This document shows positions 10,363-17,695 of a stretch of DNA of 41,121 nt, in pieces. The position numbers were made by a program, and so were the translations under genes. The DNA comes from Rhodoglobus sp. GTDB taxonomy: Bacteria > Actinomycetota > Actinomycetes > Actinomycetales > Microbacteriaceae. The notes beneath the pieces are model-generated. The model was not told the DNA's origin and did not search any database. It worked only from the letters and a program-made list of their open reading frames with translations. The stretch's first letter is position 1; every line of letters starts with the position of its first letter. The DNA lies in NCBI GenBank assembly GCA_025463515.1, contig JAODAQ010000007.1, positions 1 through 41,121 on the forward strand, in the 5' to 3' direction.

Positions 10363-11420
10363 CCCGCCGGAGCGGGGTCCCGGGGCTTGATGTTGATGCT
10401 CTGGTTCAGCTCGTCGACCTGCGCGTTGAGGTCGTCGAGCTGGACCAGCAGCGCGTCGTACTGGTTCTTCCGGTCGTTGATGGTCACGTAGAGCGCGTCG
10501 AGGTCGGCCTGGCGGGCGATGAGCGCGTTGCGCTCGCCGTCGAACTGCGCCTGGCTCTGGAAGTCCCCGTTCTGGGCGCGGTCGTTGAAGGCGCCGATGT
10601 CGAGGTTGAGCTGGTCGTAGCCGTCGTTGTAGGTGGCGTAGTCGGCATCCACGCCCGCCTGCAGGGTGTCGAGCTGGGCGACGATGCCGTCGATGGCGTC
10701 CTGCTGCTGCTGGAACACCGCGTGCGAGGCGACGTGCAGCTGCACGAGCGCGGCGCGGTCGGTGAAGTACTCCGCGTAGTGCTTCTCGAGCTGCGGGTCC
10801 AGCTCGCCGAACTCGGTGCCGATGATCGAGTGCAGTTCGTTGAGGCGCTCGCCCGGCTCCGCCTTGGCGTAGTACTCGAGGGTCGTGGCGAAGTCGGGGT
10901 CGTCGGCCTTCGTCTCGGCGGCGGCCTCGAGCAGGGGGGCGAGCGCGGCGCGCTCGTCGTCGCTCATCCGGTCCCAGGCCGCGTGCAGCATCTCGTGGGC
11001 CGCGACGACCTCCTCGATACCGTCCAGCCGGTCGTCGGTGACGTCGTAGAGGTAGATGCGCTTGTCGGCGTGGAGGAAGCAGCCCAGGATGCCGACGTCC
11101 TCGACCTGGCTCGAGCAGTGCGAGTCGAACTCGCCCTCCGGCGAGACCTCGGGCTTGCTCGCATAGAAGAGGAACCGGCCCTCGTCGGTCATCGTCGCGC
11201 GGTCGGCGTAGCCGGTGATCGTGGAGTCGGCGGTGAAGTTCCACACTGTGAACTGGTCGGTGATGCGCTGCGGGTGGGTGAGCACCCAGGTACCCGCCGC
11301 ACCGAGCGCGATAACCGCGAGACCGCCCACCACCAGGCCGACGATCCGCCCGGGACCGAGACGGGCCCGCTCGCGCCGCGGTCGCAGCAGGGCGGGCTCG
11401 TCGAGTTCGGGAATCGCCAC
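10359..11420 (-). CDS. Membrane-anchored HExxH protein with C-terminal coiled coil
   Basis: 353 residues, not assigned to a named family. In order: a basic cytoplasmic N-terminus, one transmembrane helix (about 25-48), an external domain with a Cys pair (C102, C114), the zinc-protease-like motif AAHEMLHAAWD (His142, Glu143, His146), then a long Gln/Asp-rich helical region (about 225-345) with heptad-like spacing. A possible third ligand is Glu195 in NELHSIIGTE. This is suggestive of a membrane-tethered zinc metallopeptidase acting outside the cell. The start is GTG 11420, with TAGGAT on the minus strand ending 7 nt before it (leaderless). The stop overlaps the exporter stop. Confidence 0.7.
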   Translation of the reverse strand: MAIPELDEPALLRPRRERARLGPGRIVGLVVGGLAVIALGAAGTWVLTHPQRITDQFTVWNFTADSTITGYADRATMTDEGRFLFYASKPEVSPEGEFDSHCSSQVEDVGILGCFLHADKRIYLYDVTDDRLDGIEEVVAAHEMLHAAWDRMSDDERAALAPLLEAAAETKADDPDFATTLEYYAKAEPGERLNELHSIIGTEFGELDPQLEKHYAEYFTDRAALVQLHVASHAVFQQQQDAIDGIVAQLDTLQAGVDADYATYNDGYDQLNLDIGAFNDRAQNGDFQSQAQFDGERNALIARQADLDALYVTINDRKNQYDALLVQLDDLNAQVDELNQSINIKPRDPAPAG

Positions 11421-11427
11421 GGCGAGA

Positions 11428-11433
11428 ATCCTA
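11428..11433 (-). promoter_or_regulatory. -10 element of the HExxH gene, leaderless start
   Basis: The minus-strand hexamer TAGGAT ends 7 nt before the GTG start at 11420, so transcription is predicted to begin at the start codon. No convincing -35 is seen; read-through from the lipoprotein gene 48 bp upstream is also possible. Confidence 0.4.
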
Positions 11434-11468
11434 CCGGGGCGCTGCTGGGCGGCTCCTGCGGGCAGCGG

Positions 11469-11879
11469 TCACGGCTGCCGGACGAGGCGGCCGCAGGAGT
11501 AGACGAAATCGGTGCCGTAGCGGATGAAGCAGTAGGCGAGGGTCTTCGGATCGACGATGTGCACCTCGATCGAGGCATCCTCGCCGATCTCGGCGACGAG
11601 GTGCCCGTGCGGGGTCATCTCCGCGTGAACGTCCTCGGTGCTCTCCGCACCGTCGGCGTGGAAGGTGAGCTCGCCGTCGAAGTCGTTGCCGTCGCCCGCC
11701 GCAGCGGTGACCGTCATGTCGGTCACCCCGTCGCCGCGCTCGTCGACGGCCCCCGTCCAGTCACCGACGAGCTGCAGTTCTGCGTGGCCGACGGGCGGGG
11801 TCGCCGCGAGCGTGGGCGCGGCGGCGCATCCGGCCAGCAGTGCCGGGCAGAGCACGGCCATGACGAGCGCCGCGCGCAC
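11469..11879 (-). CDS. Small secreted lipoprotein of unknown function
   Basis: 136 residues. The N-terminus is a clear lipoprotein signal: short basic start, hydrophobic stretch, then the lipobox LLAGC with the lipidated Cys18. The mature part is a small, acidic, probably all-beta domain (LQLVGDWTGAVDERGDGVTDM, then GELTFHADG) with two further cysteines near the C-terminus (CFIRYGTDFVYSC) that could form a disulfide. The GTG start at 11879 lies 4 bp after the stop of the CMD gene, so it may ride on that operon's transcript. No function can be assigned; an envelope role is likely from the signal alone. Confidence 0.75.
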   Translation of the reverse strand: MRAALVMAVLCPALLAGCAAAPTLAATPPVGHAELQLVGDWTGAVDERGDGVTDMTVTAAAGDGNDFDGELTFHADGAESTEDVHAEMTPHGHLVAEIGEDASIEVHIVDPKTLAYCFIRYGTDFVYSCGRLVRQP

Positions 11880-11883
11880 GGCG

Positions 11884-12636
11884 TCAGCCCTCCGGCGCGA
11901 GTTCGCGCAGGATCGGCGCGCCGACGGTCACGGTGTGGATGCCGATGACGCTCGCGATCTCCATCACCTCGAGGATCTCCTGCGGCGTCGCCCCGTAGCC
12001 GAGCGCGTTCTCGATGTGCAGCTTGAGCCCGACGCGGTACAGGTGGGTCGACGAGGTGTCGAACGCGATGTAGACGAACTCCCGCAGCTTCGGGCTCAGG
12101 GTGCCGTGCAGCCAGGGGTGCGACGAGAACGCGGTGTACGCCTCGAACAGCTGCGGGGTGAGCTCGAGCATCTCGTCCCAGGTCGGGTTCCAGTAGCCGC
12201 GGTCGCGCGTGAACGCCGCCTTGATGCGCTCCTGCTCGGCGTCGAGAGGGGCGGGCGCGGTGCGCAGGCCGCGCTCGGCGAGCACCTCGACCAGGACCGG
12301 CACACCGACGTTCATGGCGTGGATGCCCAGGGTCGCCGTGCACTCGAGGACCTCCATCACCTCGCCCGTGGTGGCCCCTGCCGCAAGGGCCGCGGCAACG
12401 TGGTGACGGATGCCCGCCGCGTGCAGGTGGGTGGTCGCCGCATCCACGGCCAGGCCGACGAAGGCCCGGGTCTTGGCGTCGAGGTGCTGCTGCCGCGCCG
12501 GGACGGCCTCGAAGCCGAGGTAGGCGTGCAGGAACTCCGGGTCCAGCTCGAGGATGCTCTGCCAGCCGTCGTGCCAGCTGCCGTGCACCTCGAGGAACGC
12601 GGCCTTGATCTCCTCCTGGCGGGGCGTGAGGGTCAT
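11884..12636 (-). CDS. Two-domain carboxymuconolactone-decarboxylase-like protein
   Basis: 250 residues containing two CMD/AhpD-fold repeats (about 40-125 and 165-245). The repeats share the patterns THLHAAGIRHHVAAALAAGAT and THLYRVGLKLHIENALGYGAT, each followed by EVMEVLE/EVMEIA and a GIH helix. Neither repeat has the CxxC of AhpD peroxidases, so peroxidase activity is unlikely; the conserved His residues fit the PcaC-like branch. It lies 8 bp downstream of the MBL hydrolase and is presumably cotranscribed from the GntR-controlled promoter at about 13500. It is clearly paralogous to the protein at 23502-24266, which closes the other end of the locus. Reaction unknown. Confidence 0.88.
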   Translation of the reverse strand: MTLTPRQEEIKAAFLEVHGSWHDGWQSILELDPEFLHAYLGFEAVPARQQHLDAKTRAFVGLAVDAATTHLHAAGIRHHVAAALAAGATTGEVMEVLECTATLGIHAMNVGVPVLVEVLAERGLRTAPAPLDAEQERIKAAFTRDRGYWNPTWDEMLELTPQLFEAYTAFSSHPWLHGTLSPKLREFVYIAFDTSSTHLYRVGLKLHIENALGYGATPQEILEVMEIASVIGIHTVTVGAPILRELAPEG

Positions 12637-12644
12637 CGTCGCGC

Positions 12645-13439
12645 CTAGGCGAGGACGGTGGCGATCTCACCGGCGGCGCCGGGAGCCGCGGGGAAGCGGT
12701 CGCGGGTGCGCCCGTCGTGGCCGGGCACGACTGTCGCGCCGGTCTCCTTAGCGAGCTTCGTGATGAACGCGAGGCCCGCCTTCATCTCGTCGAGGTCCGT
12801 GTAGGCGAAGAACGGCCACTCGTGCTCGACCTGCTCGTAGAAGTGGGCGGCGTCGACGCTCAGGATGAGGCCGCCCGACGCGGTCTCGACCCGGGTGAGC
12901 AGCTCGCCCGGGCAGTGCCCGCCGATGGGATAGACGTGTATCCCGGGGTAGACCTCGGTCTCCGTGTCGATGAGCACGAGCCGTCCCTCGTCCTCGGCGC
13001 GGTGCACGGGGGCGAGGTCGTCGACCGTCGAGAACTCGCCGTCCAACTGGCCGGCGGCCTCCTTGCCGAACCAGTAGTCGCGCTCGGCGCGGCCGGAGAC
13101 GACCTTCGCGTTCGTGAACAGTCCGAGGAAGCCGATGTGGTCGTAGTGGTAGTGGCTCGTGATGACCATGCTGACGTCGGCGGGGTCGATCCCCAGGATC
13201 TCGAGGCCGCGCGGAGTGGGGGTGACACTGATCTCGCCGAGCCAGTCGAACTTGGGGATGTCGTAGCCGGTGTCGACGAGGATGATCGTCCCGCCGTCGC
13301 GGACCACCCAGAAGTTGTAGTCCATGTCGAGGTCGCCGTCCGGGAGGCCGTACTGGGCGTACTCGTGGAACACGTCGCTCTTGCGCACTACGCGCTCGCC
13401 GTACTTCACAGACCAGACCGAGAGTGCACCGTCGGACAT
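12645..13439 (-). CDS. MBL-fold metallo-hydrolase, AHL-lactonase-like
   Basis: 264-residue metallo-beta-lactamase-fold enzyme with the dinuclear zinc motif HYHYDH (His96-x-His98-x-Asp100-His101), a third His in PIGGHCPGE, the bridging Asp in LSVDAAH and a late His in VVPGHD. Its N-terminal region (NFWVVRDGGTIILVDTGYD) and size resemble N-acyl-homoserine lactonases, so it may open a lactone or hydrolyse an ester or thioester. The start is ATG 13439, preceded on the minus strand by GGAG, with the frame otherwise open far upstream. It is driven leftward from the divergent GntR-box promoter. A related enzyme lies at 18429-19256. No cysteine-type or glyoxalase II signature was noted. Confidence 0.88.
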   Translation of the reverse strand: MSDGALSVWSVKYGERVVRKSDVFHEYAQYGLPDGDLDMDYNFWVVRDGGTIILVDTGYDIPKFDWLGEISVTPTPRGLEILGIDPADVSMVITSHYHYDHIGFLGLFTNAKVVSGRAERDYWFGKEAAGQLDGEFSTVDDLAPVHRAEDEGRLVLIDTETEVYPGIHVYPIGGHCPGELLTRVETASGGLILSVDAAHFYEQVEHEWPFFAYTDLDEMKAGLAFITKLAKETGATVVPGHDGRTRDRFPAAPGAAGEIATVLA

Positions 13440-13499
13440 AGAAACTCCTTTGTTGTCTACTGGACCGTCGCCGACCTCTCGATCGCTTCGGTTGGCACG

Positions 13500-13529
13500 A
13501 CTATATGATTGTCGGACAATGTGCGTCAA
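13500..13529 (-). promoter_or_regulatory. Leftward promoter of MBL-CMD operon with GntR-type operator
   Basis: On the minus strand TTGACG (13529-13524) and TATAGT (13505-13500) are separated by 18 bp, a near-consensus promoter. The spacer contains the 13-bp palindrome ATTGTCGGACAAT at 13508-13520 (plus-strand reading). This ATTGTC-N-GACAAT form is typical of FCD-subfamily GntR operators, and its position predicts repression when bound. The leader to the ATG at 13439 is about 55 nt and has a GGAG ribosome-binding site. Confidence 0.85.
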
Positions 13530-13581
13530 GTCCGTGCCGCGCTGAGATTCGAGTGATTTCGCCCCAGTTCTGGCGCGGCGG

Positions 13582-13613
13582 TTGACACGGCGAGGCTCTC
13601 CGTGCACTCTTAT
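13582..13613 (+). promoter_or_regulatory. Rightward promoter of the import/catabolic operon
   Basis: A perfect -35 TTGACA lies at 13582-13587. The -10 is less clear: CACTCT (13605-13610, 17-bp spacer) or TCTTAT (13608-13613, 20-bp spacer). The second operator copy follows immediately at 13618-13632, over the expected transcription start, which predicts repression. Confidence 0.65.
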
Positions 13614-13617
13614 CCCA

Positions 13618-13632
13618 GATTGTCCGACAATC
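13618..13632. promoter_or_regulatory. Second GntR-type operator
   Basis: The 15-bp palindrome GATTGTCCGACAATC has the same ATTGTC-N-GACAAT core as the copy at 13508-13520, with the centre base complemented. It sits just downstream of the rightward promoter. The likely ligand is the FCD-GntR protein encoded at 22745-23446 in the same locus. I found no third full copy in the window. Confidence 0.85.
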
Positions 13633-13703
13633 AGACAGTAACTTCGAATGGCAATGCGGGACGGCAACGATGTCGCTCCGACAACAACAGCAAGGGGTTT
13701 GCA

Positions 13704-14891
13704 ATGAAGCGAATCATCCCAGTCGTCACCGCGATCGCTGCGGTCACGGCTCTCGCGCTCGCCGGATGCACCGGCGGAGGCGGCGGCGGCACGACTGACG
13801 ACACCATCGTCATCGGCGGTATCGCCGGCACGACCGGTGCGTACGGCGCGGTCGGCATCGCGGTCATCAACGGCAGCCAGATGGCCGTCGACGAGATCAA
13901 CGAGGCCGGCGGCATCGACGGCCGCCAGATCGAGTTCACGTGGGACGACGACGCGGCCGACGCGACGAAGTCCTCGCAGCTCTTCCAGCAGTTCGTGAGC
14001 GACGGCGCGGTGGCCATCCTCGGCTCGCCCGACACCGGCCCCACGACGGCCGCCCTCGGCGACCAGATGCAGATCCCCGTGCTCGGCGCCGTCGACGACG
14101 GCGGCCTCACGGTCTACCCGAACGGCCCGGACGAGGACCCCTTCGCCTGGACGTTCAGCACCTCGCTCAACACCTTCGCCTGGGGCGGCAAGCTCGCCGA
14201 GTGGTCGATCGACAACTGCCCGAACGGCCTGGCCATGCTCCACGACCCGACCACCTACGGACTCGGCGGCCTCGCCGGCTTCGAGCAGGTGTTCAAGGAG
14301 ACCGGCCACGACTTCGTCTACGTCGAGTCGATCACCGAGAACTGGGGAAGCGGCGCGACGGTCAACCTCGACGCCGAGATCCAGAAGATCGTCGACTCCG
14401 GCGCGAGCTGTGTCGACGTCTGGCTGACCCCCGGTGACGAGGCGACCTTCGTCCAGGAGATCGCGTCGCTCGGCATCACCGACCTCAAGGTGCTCGGCAA
14501 CGACGTCACCAACGCCGACGCGACGTTCACCGACCTCGCCGGCCCGGAGGGCGACGGAGTCATCTCCGCGCTGCTCACCTCCGACGTGCACCCGAACGAC
14601 CGCCTGCTCGAGTGGCAGGGCCAGTACCGCGACAAGTTCGACGGCCTCGAGCCGGGCCCGTTCGCGGAGCTCAGCTACGACGCGGTGTACATCCTCAAGC
14701 AGGTCATCGAGGATGCCGACGGCGCCACCGACCCGGAGTCGATCCGTGCGGGCCTCAACAAGCTGACCGACTTCGAGGGCCTCACCGGCAGCCTGTCGTT
14801 CACCGAGCAGGTGCACACGACCATCAACAAGGAGCAGCTCACGATGGTCGCGTGGAACCTCGCGAACAAGAAGTGGGAACCGATCGAGTAG
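13704..14891 (+). CDS. ABC transporter substrate-binding lipoprotein, Liv/amide type
   Basis: 395-residue extracytoplasmic solute receptor of the branched-chain-amino-acid family (periplasmic-binding fold type I). The lipobox is LALAGC with Cys22, followed by a Gly-rich linker. The mature protein begins IVIGGIAGTTGAYGAVGIAVINGSQMAVDEINEAGGIDG, the family hallmark. It is the first gene of the rightward operon and precedes the two permease genes. This family binds amino acids but also aromatic acids, amides and other organic acids, so the fold does not reveal the ligand. The ATG at 13704 follows AAGGGG. Confidence 0.93.
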   Translation: MKRIIPVVTAIAAVTALALAGCTGGGGGGTTDDTIVIGGIAGTTGAYGAVGIAVINGSQMAVDEINEAGGIDGRQIEFTWDDDAADATKSSQLFQQFVSDGAVAILGSPDTGPTTAALGDQMQIPVLGAVDDGGLTVYPNGPDEDPFAWTFSTSLNTFAWGGKLAEWSIDNCPNGLAMLHDPTTYGLGGLAGFEQVFKETGHDFVYVESITENWGSGATVNLDAEIQKIVDSGASCVDVWLTPGDEATFVQEIASLGITDLKVLGNDVTNADATFTDLAGPEGDGVISALLTSDVHPNDRLLEWQGQYRDKFDGLEPGPFAELSYDAVYILKQVIEDADGATDPESIRAGLNKLTDFEGLTGSLSFTEQVHTTINKEQLTMVAWNLANKKWEPIE

Positions 14892-14908
14892 CACGCACGT
14901 CCTCGCAG

Positions 14909-14939
14909 TCCCCGGCAGGCGGATCCGTCCTGCCGGGGG
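14909..14939 (+). other. Intercistronic hairpin between receptor and permease genes
   Basis: A perfect 10-bp stem, CCCCGGCAGG (14910-14919) with CCTGCCGGGG (14929-14938), encloses a 9-nt loop whose core CGGATCCG is itself palindromic. No T-tract follows. Its place between the receptor gene and the permease genes suggests an RNA-stabilising or partial-termination element that keeps receptor levels above permease levels, as known for other ABC importer operons. Confidence 0.7.
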
Positions 14940-14981
14940 CTGCCGCCCCACCACCCTCCAGAAACATCCGAAGAGGATCTG

Positions 14982-15893
14982 ATGCTCCAAGTGCTGCTCT
15001 CCGGCCTCACGGTCGGGACCATCTACGGCCTCGTCGCCATGGCGTTCGCCGTGGTGTTCTACGTGACCAAGGTCGTCAACTTCGCCACCGGCCAACTGCT
15101 GATGGTGTCCATCCTGCTTACCGCGGGCCTGGTCAGGCTCGGCCTGCCCGACTGGCTCGGCGTGGGCATCGCGCTCATCGCCTCGACGGTGCTCGGCGTC
15201 ATCATCTACTTCGTGGCCGTGCGCCCCGTGCTGAAGTTCGACAGGTTCAGCTTCGCCTGGCTCGTCAGCACCCTCGGCATCGCCATCGTCATCCAGGCCA
15301 CCTTCGCCATCATCTTCGGCCCGGCCTCGCAGCCCTTCCCGCGCGGCCTGCACCAGATCCCCGTGCACCTGCCCGGCGCGACCCTCACCGTGCAGGAGAT
15401 CCTGACCCTCGTGGTCGGCGCGCTCGCCGTGCTCGGCTGGGAGCTCGTGCGGCGCAAGACCCTCGTCGGCAAGCTCGGCATGGCCATCTCCACCGATCCG
15501 GAGATCGCCTCGACCTTCGGCGCCAACGTGACCGCGTACGCGGTCGGCGCCTTCGCGATCGGCGGGTTCCTCGCGGGCCTCGCCGGCATCCTCGTCGGCC
15601 CGATCACGTACGGCAACCCGTACCTCGGCGACACCTACGGCATCTCCGGATTCATCGCGCTCATGATCGGCGGGATCCAGCGCCCGGCCGCGGCCATGGG
15701 CGGCGGGCTGATCCTCGGCGTGCTCTCGATCGCCGCGAACTCCTACATCGGCGCGCAGGCCTCGGACTGGTTCCCGTTCGTCCTCGTGCTGCTCGTGCTG
15801 CTGCTCGCCCCGAACGGCGTGTTCGCCTCGGGCGACTCGCTGCGGAAGCTGTTCCGCCGCCGGAGCTCCCTCACGGTCGGAGGCCGGGCATGA
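14982..15893 (+). CDS. ABC importer permease, LivH type
   Basis: 303-residue integral membrane permease of the branched-chain-amino-acid importer family. It starts MLQVLLSGLTVGTIYGLVAMAFAVVFYVTKVVNFATG, the LivH N-terminal signature, and has several further hydrophobic segments. The GGFLAGLAGILVG motif near residue 205 lies in the loop region that contacts the ATPases. The start is ATG 14982 with GAAGAGGATCTG upstream. The stop overlaps the next gene (ATGA), so the permeases are coupled. Substrate unknown, set by the receptor. Confidence 0.93.
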   Translation: MLQVLLSGLTVGTIYGLVAMAFAVVFYVTKVVNFATGQLLMVSILLTAGLVRLGLPDWLGVGIALIASTVLGVIIYFVAVRPVLKFDRFSFAWLVSTLGIAIVIQATFAIIFGPASQPFPRGLHQIPVHLPGATLTVQEILTLVVGALAVLGWELVRRKTLVGKLGMAISTDPEIASTFGANVTAYAVGAFAIGGFLAGLAGILVGPITYGNPYLGDTYGISGFIALMIGGIQRPAAAMGGGLILGVLSIAANSYIGAQASDWFPFVLVLLVLLLAPNGVFASGDSLRKLFRRRSSLTVGGRA

Positions 15894-17695
15894 TCGCCGC
15901 ACTGCGCAAGCGGAGCTGGATCACCACGGTCATCCTGCTCGTGGCGTTCGCCGCCGCCACCCTGTTCGCCGCCAAGGCGAACTTCGGCCTGCAGAGCGTC
16001 ATCACGGTCACCGCGATCTTCGTTGTGCTCGCCCTGAGCCTCGACCTCGTCGCCGGGGTCGTGGGGCTCTACTCGCTCGGCCACGCCGGCCTCTTCGCGA
16101 TCGGCGCCTACGGCACGACGCTGCTGGCGCGCGACCTGCACCTGAACGTGTTCCTGCTGCTGCCGATCGTGATCATCGCGGCGGCGCTCGTGGGTGCGCT
16201 GCTGGGCGCGCTGTCCTTGCGCGTGAGCGGCCTCTACTTCGCGATGACGACGTTCATCTTCACGATCATCGTCTACGTCACGCTGAGCAACTCGGCCTGG
16301 ACGATGGGCCTGCAGGGGCTGCCCGGTCCGCTGTTCCCGAACTTCCCGCGGGATGTCCAGGACATCTTTGGGCGCTCGGTGATCTGGGCAGTCGCCGCGG
16401 TGGTGCTCATCACGATCGTCATCGTGTGGAGCATCCGTCGCTCGGCGTTCTACCCCGTGCTGCTCGCGGTGCGCGACGCGGAGCCGTACGCCAGGGCGAA
16501 CGGCGTGCGCACCTCGCTCGTGAAGGTGGGCATCTTCGCACTCTCCGCCGGGCTCGCGGGCATGGCCGGCTGGGCGTTCTCGTTCCTCGTGTACCAGTCC
16601 CCGGGCCAGTTCGGCTGGGTGCAGTCGGTGAACCTGCTCGTCATGGTGATCATCGGCGGCATGAACACCCGCCTCGGCCCGATCCTCGGCGCCGTGCTCG
16701 TCGGCATCTTCCCGTTCGTCGTGAAGATCGACCCGTTCCTGCAGGAGGTGGTCTTCGGCGCGGTGTTCGTCATCGTCGTGGTCTTCTTCCCGCGCGGGAT
16801 CATCGGCCTGGTCGACCTCGTGGTCCGCAAGATCCGGTCGGCGATGGGCCGCGGCACGACTGCGGTTCCGACCGTCGAGCCCGTAGCGGTCGCGCCCGCA
16901 GCTTCGGCGGCGACGACCCGCGGCGGAGACATCGCGCTCTCGGCGAAGGGCATCGGCTTCAGCTACGTGCCCGGTGTGCCGGTGCTGCGCGACATCGACA
17001 TGGTCGTGCGCCGCGGCACCATCCACGGGCTGATCGGCCCGAACGGCTCTGGCAAGTCGACGCTCGTCAACCTCATCTCCGGCGAGCTGCGGCCCGTCCA
17101 GGGCGAGATCGAGCTCAACGGCGACCGGGTCGAGCAGCTGTCCGCGCCGTCCCGCCCCGCCCACGGCCTCATGCGCACCTTCCAGAGCGCGGTGCTCGTG
17201 CGCGAGCTGTCGATCCTCGAGAACACGACAGTCGGGCTCTACAGCACGGTCAAGCGCATCGCCGCCCGCTCCGTGATCTGGCCGCTGCTGCCGAGCGCGC
17301 GCCGCGACTCCCGGATGCTCCGCGAGAAGGCCGGAGCGGCGCTGGAGTCGGTCGGGCTGCAGAAGAGCTGGCACGGCACGCAGCTGCGAGACGTGCCGCA
17401 CGGCGTCGAGCAGCTCACGCAGCTCGCGTCGTCGATCGTGTCCGACCCCTCGGTGCTCGTGCTCGACGAGCCGCTCGCGGGGCTGTCGGGGGCCGAGGTG
17501 ACGCACGTCGCGGAGATCCTGCACAGGCTGCGGGAGCGCGGGGTCACGGTGATCGTCATCGAGCACCAGACCCGCTTCATCTTCGACAACTGCGACGACG
17601 TCACGGTACTGGCCGCCGGGGAGCTCGTCACGAGCGGTCCCGCCGCCGAGGTCAGAGCCAACGCTCGCGTACGAGAGGTCTACCTGGGGCAATGA
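15890..17695 (+). CDS. Fused ABC importer permease-ATPase (LivM-LivG)
   Basis: 601-residue fusion. Residues 1-317 are a LivM-type permease (SLDLVAGVVGLYSLGHAGLFAIGAYG is the family signature). An Ala/Pro/Thr-rich linker spans about 318-345. Residues 346-601 are a LivG-type ATPase with Walker A GPNGSGKST, Walker B VLVLDEP, and the H-loop IVIEHQ. The ABC signature is unusual: where LivG proteins have a Y-G-Q-Q-R-type segment, this reads VPHGVEQLTQLASS, lacking the usual Gln/Arg. Permease-ATPase fusions of this family occur elsewhere. Start ATG 15890 overlaps the LivH-type stop; the stop overlaps the next ATPase. Confidence 0.92.
   Translation: MIAALRKRSWITTVILLVAFAAATLFAAKANFGLQSVITVTAIFVVLALSLDLVAGVVGLYSLGHAGLFAIGAYGTTLLARDLHLNVFLLLPIVIIAAALVGALLGALSLRVSGLYFAMTTFIFTIIVYVTLSNSAWTMGLQGLPGPLFPNFPRDVQDIFGRSVIWAVAAVVLITIVIVWSIRRSAFYPVLLAVRDAEPYARANGVRTSLVKVGIFALSAGLAGMAGWAFSFLVYQSPGQFGWVQSVNLLVMVIIGGMNTRLGPILGAVLVGIFPFVVKIDPFLQEVVFGAVFVIVVVFFPRGIIGLVDLVVRKIRSAMGRGTTAVPTVEPVAVAPAASAATTRGGDIALSAKGIGFSYVPGVPVLRDIDMVVRRGTIHGLIGPNGSGKSTLVNLISGELRPVQGEIELNGDRVEQLSAPSRPAHGLMRTFQSAVLVRELSILENTTVGLYSTVKRIAARSVIWPLLPSARRDSRMLREKAGAALESVGLQKSWHGTQLRDVPHGVEQLTQLASSIVSDPSVLVLDEPLAGLSGAEVTHVAEILHRLRERGVTVIVIEHQTRFIFDNCDDVTVLAAGELVTSGPAAEVRANARVREVYLGQ

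Noticed and set aside
12645-13439. Calling the MBL enzyme a quorum-quenching AHL lactonase.
   Set aside because: The fold and HxHxDH motif fit, but the operon context is substrate import and catabolism; specificity cannot be read from the motif.
14909-14939. Hairpin as a rho-independent terminator ending the operon after the receptor gene.
   Set aside because: No T-tract, and the permease and ATPase genes directly downstream need the same transcript; treated as an intercistronic RNA element.
12645-15902. A 1085-residue minus-strand frame extending from the MBL hydrolase through the receptor and permease genes.
   Set aside because: Only the first-encoded MBL domain end (12645-13439) is real; the upstream extension is antisense to genes with clear motifs and crosses the divergent promoter.
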